A stretch of 64,000 bases of DNA from Odobenus rosmarus divergens. Taxonomy: Eukaryota; Chordata; Mammalia; Carnivora; Odobenidae. Position numbers and translations under genes: made by a program. Where the stretch lies: the NCBI RefSeq assembly GCF_000321225.1, contig NW_004450465.1, positions 2,566,215 to 2,630,214 on the forward strand, read 5' to 3'. The number at the start of each line of letters is the position of its first letter. The first letter of the stretch is position 1. Below, one piece after another: positions 56,700 through 64,000 of this stretch. The notes beneath the pieces are model-generated. The model worked only from the letters and a program-made list of their open reading frames with translations. It did no database searches and had not been told where the DNA came from.

Positions 56700-57620
56700 G
56701 AAGAGTAGAAAGTGGGAGGAAGGGAAAAGCCAGAGTCCATCTCTCCTCTCTGTTTCAGCAGCATCTCCAGCTTCTTGCCACCTCAACTCCCTGTATTTAG
56801 GCTGATCTAGCTTCCAGCTTCTGCTGGGGAAGTCTGATCCTAGACCCCAGCAGCAACAGCTCCTTTTCCTTTTGTCTTTCAAGATTTGGGGTGCTTGTAG
56901 CTTTCTGCTGTTACTAATCTCTGGGTTGCCTCACTGTCTTCCACTTCATTACTGTCAGCTCTCCCATCACCTGTGTTATCAGTTTTCTGGATTAAATTCC
57001 CTCTATTATAAATATGTAAGTATGCTGTCTGGTTGAATTTTGACAAAGACAAAGAGTAAATCTTAAAATGGAACATTGTGAAGCTGTAATATGCCTTACA
57101 AGTAATAAATGTATGCACACAGATGTCAGACTACACATATCTGTCTTTGCCTATCCTGCCCATGATGTCTGAGTGGCCATGCCTGTGATATGTCTTCTTT
57201 GATGTAATTAATTATTCTAGAGGACCCAAAGGGGGCTCATCACAGGTCACAGTGTTGACCTAATCACAAGCCCTCTCTCAGAAACTGGAACTAAGGGACA
57301 AAGAGAGACATTCTAGCCAGTGGTAATCACTGGGGCTGAGAAGTCAAGCTGTGAAGTTCATGACCATGTTCTGGTAAGTAAAAAAGAATCTAGTTGAGAG
57401 ATAGGACCGAAGAGTAGCTCACACGGCTCTTGAGAAGTAGAGAGTATAGCCTTTGTTCCAGATAACTTTCAACTCCCCAGTATCAGTTTTGGTATTCCTA
57501 CACTCACATTTCATGAGATTCTTTAAATGCTTTCCATAAAGGTACCTTCACTGGGGCTAGCTTATTTGGATATCTGTTATCTGTGTTTTCGAGTCCTTGA
57601 CTAGAACACCCTGTGCGTCT
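56700..57620. other. Intergenic DNA, nothing firmly recognised
   Basis: No gene. 57150-57420 has an LTR-like look (GGACCCAAAGGGGGCTCATCACAGG) without a nameable family. Confidence 0.45.
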
Positions 57621-57630
57621 GTGTGCGCCC

Positions 57631-57672
57631 GTGTGCACACACACACACGCGCGCGCGCCCACACACACACAC
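57631..57672. repeat. (CA)n(CG)n alternating tract
   Basis: Strict purine-pyrimidine alternation for 28 bases (57631-57658): GTGTGCACACACACACAC then GCGCGCGCGC, followed by CC and (AC)6. A Z-DNA-prone dinucleotide repeat. Confidence 0.95.
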
Positions 57673-58635
57673 TTCTGCAGACTTTGAACTGCCTTTAAAA
57701 CTAGTTAGCTTGTAATTAGGCAAAGAGACATTTATGTGGAACTCTGTTCAGGATGAACAACATGAGCAAACGTTCATGGTTGAGAGAGATGAGACTCTAG
57801 AATATTTGGTTGACTGCTCTGCTTGTTTTAACTACCATAGAGTTTACCAATACGTCTAAAGGCAAATTGTTTTTAAGTTAAATATAGTTGGAATTTTATA
57901 GCCCTTACTCTACATAGTTAACCAATAAGTTGGTGTTCCCTGAAGCCTGATTTAAAATAACATAACTGTAACATTCACAACAGAGCAGTAATCATTACAT
58001 TAAAATATATTAAAAACTAGATTTATAAGCAGCATGTTTCCTTCATGCCCTGAAAGTCATACCACCAGATTTCTACAAAATTGGGTCAGGGAGAAAATGC
58101 AGTAAAGAAGGGGCTCTCTCTGGGAACTATCCTATTTGAAATTTCTTGAAGATAAATTTTTGAAACTCAGGGCACCTAATGGATCGTAACTACCAGACAA
58201 AACACAGTTTTTGTGTGTTGCTTTGTCTTGCTAGTAGGTGTTCTGCTGTCATTCATTCTCTGCCTGGAAGAATCTTGCTACTGAGATGAACATTCCTGTG
58301 TTGATCAACTGGATACATTCAAAGATAGGCTGGAATCTGGTTTTTGATGTCAATGTGAAAATGTCAACGTACAAGAAGGGATGTGAATGGAAATGTGAAA
58401 TATGCAGCCAGAGGAAAGTCCCTGTTACAAAGTTTTAAAAGATATTGATCAGCTTCACCAATATCTGGAATTTGTCTGGAAGTTGTGTCTTTTAAAACAA
58501 AGAGTATTTTCTGGACACAATATTTGCATGTGCTATGGTGGGTTTTAAGCTGATTACACAAATCCATTTGTTAATGTACTGTACTAATATTTATTGCTTT
58601 GCATTGCATTGCATTGTTGTCAATATCTGTCTTTT

Positions 58636-58854
58636 AAAAAAAGATTTTATATATTTATTTAAGAATGAGAGAGGGAGAGAGAGAGAGAGAGGAGGGGCAA
58701 AGGGAGAGGGCCGGGCAGAGGGAGAGACAATCTTGAGCAGACTCTGCGCTGAGTGTGGAACCCAATGCGGGGCTGGATCTCACAACCCTGACACCATGAC
58801 CTGGGCCAAAACCAAGAGTCTGAAGCTTAACCCACTGAACCACCCAGGCACCCC
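58636..58854 (-). mobile_element. Carnivore SINE with 16-bp TSD
   Basis: Minus copy. TCAATATCTGTCTTTT at 58620-58635 versus TCAACATCCGTCTTTT at 58855-58870. Confidence 0.95.
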
Positions 58855-58909
58855 TCAACATCCGTCTTTTAAGTTTTGGCATTTTTCTTTAAGTTCCCCT
58901 CACTCTTTA

Positions 58910-59140
58910 GAAATCACCATGAGATGAGCATGCTCTGTAAGCCCATTGGTCCCAGGAGGTGGATGAGAGACACATGGAGCAGAGCTGCCTCAGTCTGCCC
59001 CAAACAGGCACAGCCTACACCAGCCAACCACAAGCTCATGGGCTAAATAAATATCTATTGTCGTAAGGGTAATGAAAATTTGTGGTTGTTTGTTAAGCAT
59101 CATTGTTGCAGCCATAGTTAACTGGTACAACAATAATGGT
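58910..59140 (+). mobile_element. Unclassified ancient LTR/MER-like repeat
   Basis: CAGCCAACCACAAGCTCATGGGCTAAATAAATATCTATTGTCGTAAGGGT, then TTTGTGGTTGTTTGTTAAGCATCATTGTTGCAGCCATAGTTAACTGGTACA, is a typical mammalian repeat 3' end. Family not named. Confidence 0.5.
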
Positions 59141-59334
59141 AGTTTATTACTGAACTCAGTAGTTCCAATAGCAACCTTTTGATTCCCTCTTTTGTGGTTG
59201 TGACAAATGTAATAGCTCCCCCAGTGAATTAGTTTATGGTGTTCTGGGAATCATTCTGGAAGAATGGTCTAGAATTTGCTGCTCCAGTACTTCAAACAGT
59301 TTTTAATGATCTATTTCCTTTTCTGCTTAAGATA

Positions 59335-59800
59335 ACTATAACACCTCACATCCATTAGGATGGCTACTACAGAAAAATAAACAGAAATTGAGGGTGTTGG
59401 TAAGGACATGGAAATATTGAAACACTTTTCCACTGTAGTGGGAATAAAAAGTGGTGCAGCTGCTACAGAAAACACTAGGACAGTTCATCAAAAAATTAAA
59501 AATAGAATTATGATCCAGCAATTCCACTTCTAGGTATATACTCAAAAGATTTGAAAGCAGACTTGAAGAGATATTTGTTCACCCATGTTTATAGTAGCAT
59601 TATTCACAATAACCAACAGGTGGAAGCAGCCTATGTGTCCCTCAATAGATGAATAGCTAAACTGTGGTATATACATTCAGCCTTAAAAAGGAAGGAAATC
59701 CTGACACCTGCTACAATATGAATGAACTTTGAAGGCATTATGTTAATTGAAATAAGCCAGTCACAAACTCAAATTAATGTGAGGTACCTAGAGTAATCAA
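59335..59800 (+). mobile_element. Old L1 3' region
   Basis: ACACCTCACATCCATTAGGATGGCTACTACAGAAAAATAAACAG, GGGTGTTGGTAAGGACATGG, ATGATCCAGCAATTCCACTTCTAGGTATATACTCAAAAG and GTTTATAGTAGCATTATTCACAATAACC are classic L1 blocks. Confidence 0.9.
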
Positions 59801-59804
59801 ATTC

Positions 59805-60560
59805 ATAAAGACATCTGAGAGTATAGATATACTCTGGCTACCCTCCACCCTTTGGCCCATTTTGGGATCAGAATAATACGGTGTATGGCCAAGACTGTTG
59901 TTTACCCCATTACCATCTATGTAATAGCCTGCGTAAGGAACTAGCACAAAATGGCTGCGTTTCCCCCTATGCAAAAAAGGGTATTAGTTTAGCCCTAGTA
60001 GAAAAAGTGTAGTATATGCTGTCAGCATCCTAACTGTGTCCCTGGAGAATTCAGTATGCTTTCCTGAACCTCCAGTTGCCAGTATCTGCCTCTTTGCCTG
60101 AAGGTTCTTCCTTCCACCCCACCCCAACTACAACTATGGAAAACCATGTTGCCCATATGGAGTAGGCTAGAAGTGGGAAGAAGAGTAAACACTCTGCCCC
60201 CTCGCTTGAGTAGTCCTCAATCACTGACTCTTGGGATTTTATGTATAAATACTCAGGCTCCCTCACCTTGAAGCTGGAAGTAATTCTGAGACATGTGTTT
60301 TGTACCATTTCCAAGTGTTTCCACCCTGGGGGTGGGGATGAGCTCTAGCTCCCACTGCGGCATCTGGTCTACTGGCTACCCTCCTTTCCCTTCTTTCTAT
60401 CACATCCCCACTTCTTACCTGTGTTACCTTTACTTTCCAAATAAACCACTTATACTCAAATCCTTGGGTGCCGGTAGAACTCCAATGAAGCCGCCTTGGG
60501 AGCTTTGTTCTTTAAGTCACCTGTGAGTCCCTGGCACTAGGGTCATAGTACCTGCCTCCC
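59805..60560 (+). mobile_element. Possible LTR-like repeat
   Basis: GATTTTATGTATAAATACTCAGGCTCCC resembles an LTR TATA region, and TTTCCAAATAAACCACTTATACTCAAATCCTTGGGTG an LTR polyadenylation end. Boundaries and family uncertain. Confidence 0.4.
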
Positions 60561-60569
60561 CAACTGAAT

Positions 60570-61270
60570 AGTAAGATAACCATGTCCACTTGGGTGAGAG
60601 TATGATACCTACCACAAGTTAAGACTAGGAAACTCATGGAGCCTCCCTGGTGGCACTCCATGTTCCATGTAAGTCCATCCATCCTGGCCTCACCTATTGT
60701 GTAGGAGAAGAACAATGCTGCCTCTTCAGCTTTTCTCCAAATCACTGGGATCTGGGATTTGAGTTTCAGAGCTGCCTTATGAAGCCTGGAAATGGACCCG
60801 AATTCCCTCCCAGTGATTTCCAGTTCTAGCGGGATAAACTGAGATGGGTATAGGCTAGGTGATGGGAGCAAAGAACAAATGTGGGAAAAGCAAAGCAAAA
60901 GGGTAGAAGACAATTGCTAGAAGAGAAAACCTGGGACCTAGCTTTCACTTGTGAGCACTCATGCTGGTTATAGTGTGTGATGAGCCAGCCTGGGGTCAAG
61001 GCATAGTTGGAGAGAAAACTTAAAGGACCTTGATTTTCTCAAAGGAAAATTATTTTAATATAGTTAGTAAGATTCTTTGGACCTGAACCCTACTCATTTC
61101 ACCTTCTGCATTAAAACTGAGTACATTCAAAGGAAAAAAATCACTGCAGGTGAAGTTTGGCTTGAGGAGTTACTCCAGACTCTACCTCCTATTTTCGCTA
61201 CCAAACTTTGTTCTTCCTAGTGTCTGTTTTATTGATTCCATACCCACATTATCCCTGATCACTGAGAGAA
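60570..61270. other. Intergenic DNA, nothing recognised
   Basis: A 133-codon minus-strand frame (60512-60913) shows no domain; not called as a gene. Confidence 0.45.
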
Positions 61271-61279
61271 CTGATAACT

Positions 61280-61550
61280 CTGGCCCTAACTTTGAGGAAC
61301 TCATAATCTGGTTGAGGAAACAGCCATATAATCATATATGGAGACAGCCATATAATCATATTCAAATAGTAGGTAGTAAGTGCTAAAATAGGGACATAAC
61401 TTACATGCTATGGAAACGGGACAAAGCAGCTAATTCTAGCTGTGCCATTGAAGGTGGATGAACTAAAAGCCCTGAGAGATGAAGAGGAGGTTTCCAAGCC
61501 TAGAAGTACTGCAGACACATTTCAGGCAGAAGGATCACCATGCCTTCTCT
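61280..61550 (-). mobile_element. L2-like fragment, inverted
   Basis: GAGGAACTCATAATCTGGTTGAGGAAACAGCC, AGTAAGTGCTAAAATAGGG and GGAGGTTTCCAAGCC recall the inverse L2 region. An 18-bp direct repeat (ACAGCCATATAATCATAT, 61320-61337 and 61344-61361) lies within. Confidence 0.5.
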
Positions 61551-61559
61551 TACCTGTGT

Positions 61560-63335
61560 GATTCTTGGGATTCTGGGGCTGGTCACGAACTTGAAGACTC
61601 CACATATGTTCCTTAAAAGCTTTTGGGGGAAAGAGAATCCATTTGGAAAGTTAGCATTTTGCAAAAAAAAAAGTGTGTGTGTGTTTTTTAAGTTAACTCC
61701 TCTGAGAAACCATCTCTGATGTGTAGCTTCTAAAAATGTAGGCATTTATTTCTTATGAATTGAGAACTTTAATGGATAAACCACATAATTTGAAATTAAT
61801 ACCCACAGGAAACATTAATGGGGGTCAAAGCACAAGTACAAAGTCAACTTGATGTGTATATTGCTTTTTGATTAGAGGGAGGGAATACCTAGGGTTCAAA
61901 TGCCAAAAGCAATTATCAAAGAGGTTTGGGCAAGGTATCAGCTGAGGCCCTGATTTTTCATCTAGAAACCCTAGATTTTCTATGAAGTCATTTCCTCCCT
62001 TAAAGCAACATTACAAAATGAAAGTTTTGGAGGATTTAGACAAGGGAGTGATGGTGTCACTTTTGTTGCACAGCTAAACATATATTGGGGACCCTCTTCA
62101 TTTCTTTTTTGATGGAAAAGGTAAAAATTTAGGAATGCTTTTCACTGTACTTGTTAAGTGAAAAAATTTTCACTTGAATATTTGTAAGACATTAGATATT
62201 TTTAGGAGATTAGATACTGTGAAGGAAAATAGACCTAAAATCATATTTTTCATTTTTCTGAGGACTATACATACAATTAGAGGACTGTGCGACCAGTCAT
62301 TACCTAATGTTACCAGAGGAATTGCTGTCACAACTGTTCTTAGACCCTAGACTATTTCCAAGCTTCCTTATAGTTAGGGTTAAGTGCATCATTTTGCCTC
62401 ATCCTACTGGGAAGACTAGATTCTAGAAGCCATTTGGAGAGAACATTGTGGGTGTGGCCATCATATCTTCCCCAGGTATTGATAGTATTTGTAGTATGAT
62501 TACTAGAGATTCATTAGATTTCCTACCTATGTCCTGACAATAGTCTTTTGTCAAAAAAGCAAATGACTACTTTTTATTATTGGGGTGTGTGTGAGTGTGG
62601 GTGTGTTAAACAATATACTTGACCAATACAGCCAAAGAGTCAAGAAAAAGCCATGACTCATTCCTTGGGTGTTCCCTTTTTTTGGTTAATGGGTGGCTTA
62701 TGTAAGTCAGGGCTATTGAATTCTCCAAAATTAACAGGTGTGTACCTACATATTGTGTTTTAATATACCTCCCTTCACAACTGGTAGCATTCTTTACTTG
62801 GGATCAAAAGGTATTCGAGTGCTGAAAATGCTTTGCACTTTCTAGTCTCCATCAGTTTGCTTATCCTCACCCTTCTATAGTAGATGCCATCTGTTGTTCC
62901 TATAGGTTGTTCCTAAAGGTCAATTCTATCCTTTAAAGCCATGTCAAATGCATTCATATCTCATACAATGCTTTTCATTATAGCCCAATTTATCTTGGCT
63001 TTTGAAATGGAAACTACATATATGTAGTTGGAGTAAAGAAGAGTCAAGAACAGCTTGACAAGAAGCCAACCAGGTGCAGGCAGACCAGCATGAAGTACTT
63101 TGAAAAGACAATCAGTAATAAAAATTTGATGATACCTGCACTGGGAATTTATCTTTAGAATTCAACATCCCTACTTCATTCACTATTATCTTTCATGTTG
63201 TAGTATTTTCCATTCATTAGGCAGGTTGGGGGTGGGGATGTGGGCTGTGTCTTTTGGTATCCTGCATATTAGTCCTGAAAATTTTTATGGGCTCAACAAA
63301 TGCGGCATAAAAGAAAACCAGTCAAGTCAAGTGAA
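61560..63335. other. Intergenic DNA, nothing recognised
   Basis: Short GT-rich runs at ~61673-61684 and ~62585-62605; no gene. Confidence 0.5.
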
Positions 63336-63353
63336 ATGAGCTGGAAGATTTTT

Positions 63354-63561
63354 TTTTGAAGATTTATTTTATTAATTTTAGAGAGAGAGGGAGTGCAGGG
63401 GGGAGGGAAAAAGGGATAGGGAGAGAGAAACACAAGTAGGCTCCATGCTGAGTGAGGCGCCTGACTCGGGGCTCAACACGGGGCTTGATCTCACCACCCT
63501 GAGATCAGACCTGAGTGGAAACCAAGAGTCAGACACAACCAACTGTGCCACGCAGGCACCC
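63354..63561 (-). mobile_element. Carnivore SINE with 17-bp exact TSD
   Basis: Minus copy, diverged head (GTGCCACGCAGGCACC). Exact TSD TGAGCTGGAAGATTTTT at 63337-63353 and 63562-63578. Confidence 0.95.
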
Positions 63562-63699
63562 TGAGCTGGAAGATTTTTAATGAACTTTGAAAATGATTGC
63601 CAGCCAGGCAGATACTACTCTTCTTGAGATAACTGGATCTCACTCATTAGCTACAGGAATCCATTAATTAATACAAGGAAATGTGGTGGACACTTGCTC

Positions 63700-63765
63700 T
63701 ACATCTCTAACTAGATTTTTGCTAGACACTGTGCTAAGTACACTATCACTTTTACTGATAGGGTT
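63700..63765 (-). mobile_element. Possible short MIR/L2 fragment
   Basis: TTTTTGCTAGACACTGTGCTAAGTACACTATCACTTTTACTGATAGG recalls the inverse MIR 3' region; very short. Confidence 0.4.
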
Positions 63766-64000
63766 TAGGGAACATACATACATAAACATACATAAAGTTT
63801 TTAAATTTCAAAGTTATGCTTTGGGACATTAAAACAAATAGAAATGGTTAATGCAATTTCTTAATTTTTGTGACATAGCCATAGCTTCATTAGGAACATC
63901 TCTTCTGCATTGTTAAAACACTTCTGAAATATCTTGCTAAATGATACTGTTGCATGAGGGTGGTCTCTGTTCACAAAAGGGAGGGCATGATTCTTCTTTT

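Noticed and set aside
61320..61361. CRISPR-like direct repeats
   Set aside because: Only two 18-bp copies with a 6-bp spacer in a mammalian L2 relic; a local tandem duplication.

Overview
This is nuclear DNA from a placental mammal, most likely a caniform carnivore of the arctoid group (bear, seal or mustelid type). The main evidence is about 35 copies of the carnivore tRNA-Lys-derived SINE (head GGGCGCCTGGGTGGCTCAG, body GGCTCAGGTCATGATC, CT-rich tract, AAATAAATAAA tail). The young canid form (head GGGATCCCTGGGTGGCGCAG) is not seen. Mammal-wide MIR, L2, MER5-type and MLT1-type relics and older L1 pieces fill much of the rest. I found no protein-coding exon. The open frames in the window are short, lack conserved-domain character, and mostly lie in repeats or in the GC-rich promoter.

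Left edge (1-2200): the only gene-related region is a CpG island of about 1.7 kb. On the minus strand it carries a non-coding first exon ending at 856 with a strong donor (CCCAG|GTAAAT). I recognise its last ~60 bases as the 5' UTR exon 1 of NIPBL, the cohesin loader. In my recollection of the human mRNA, exon 1 joins exon 2 at c.-79, which agrees with this donor. The identification is from memory, not alignment. If right, NIPBL runs leftwards out of the window (1-855 is the start of intron 1), and the remaining ~62 kb is the region upstream of its promoter. A divergent lncRNA (NIPBL-DT/NIPBL-AS1 in human) would be expected on the plus strand from the same island. Only splice-site-like motifs support it here. 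Exon 1 contains three small upstream ORFs and ETS-type promoter sites.

Rest (2200-64000): AT-rich intergenic or lncRNA-intron DNA made of layered transposon debris. L2 relics lie at 2.6-3.0, 3.5, 11.5-13.0, 17.2-17.9, 26.5-27.7, 35.1, 55.8 and 61.3 kb. A CR1-clade LINE ORF relic lies at 35.4-36.7 kb. Old L1 pieces lie at 14.1-15.4, 16.6-17.1, 18.0-19.0, 23.5-25.4, 37.8, 41.5-42.2, 45.4-46.1, 49.8-51.2 and 59.3-59.8 kb. A carnivore L1 3' end lies at 21.4 kb and another abuts an assembly gap at 9.4 kb. MLT1-type LTRs lie at 16.1, 44.0 and 56.3 kb. Many SINEs have clear target-site duplications (TSDs), which give the insertion order.

The most notable small-scale signals are two 3'-truncated U6 snRNA pseudogenes (20083 and 52675), each bounded by its own TSD; a three-SINE nest at 50.46-51.06 kb inside one L1 target site; a duplicated perfect 22-bp palindrome at 26.6-26.7 kb; a 152-nt pyrimidine tract at 47.7 kb; and an alternating purine-pyrimidine (Z-DNA type) tract at 57.6 kb. 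I saw no CRISPR array, operon, phage or other undescribed multi-gene system.
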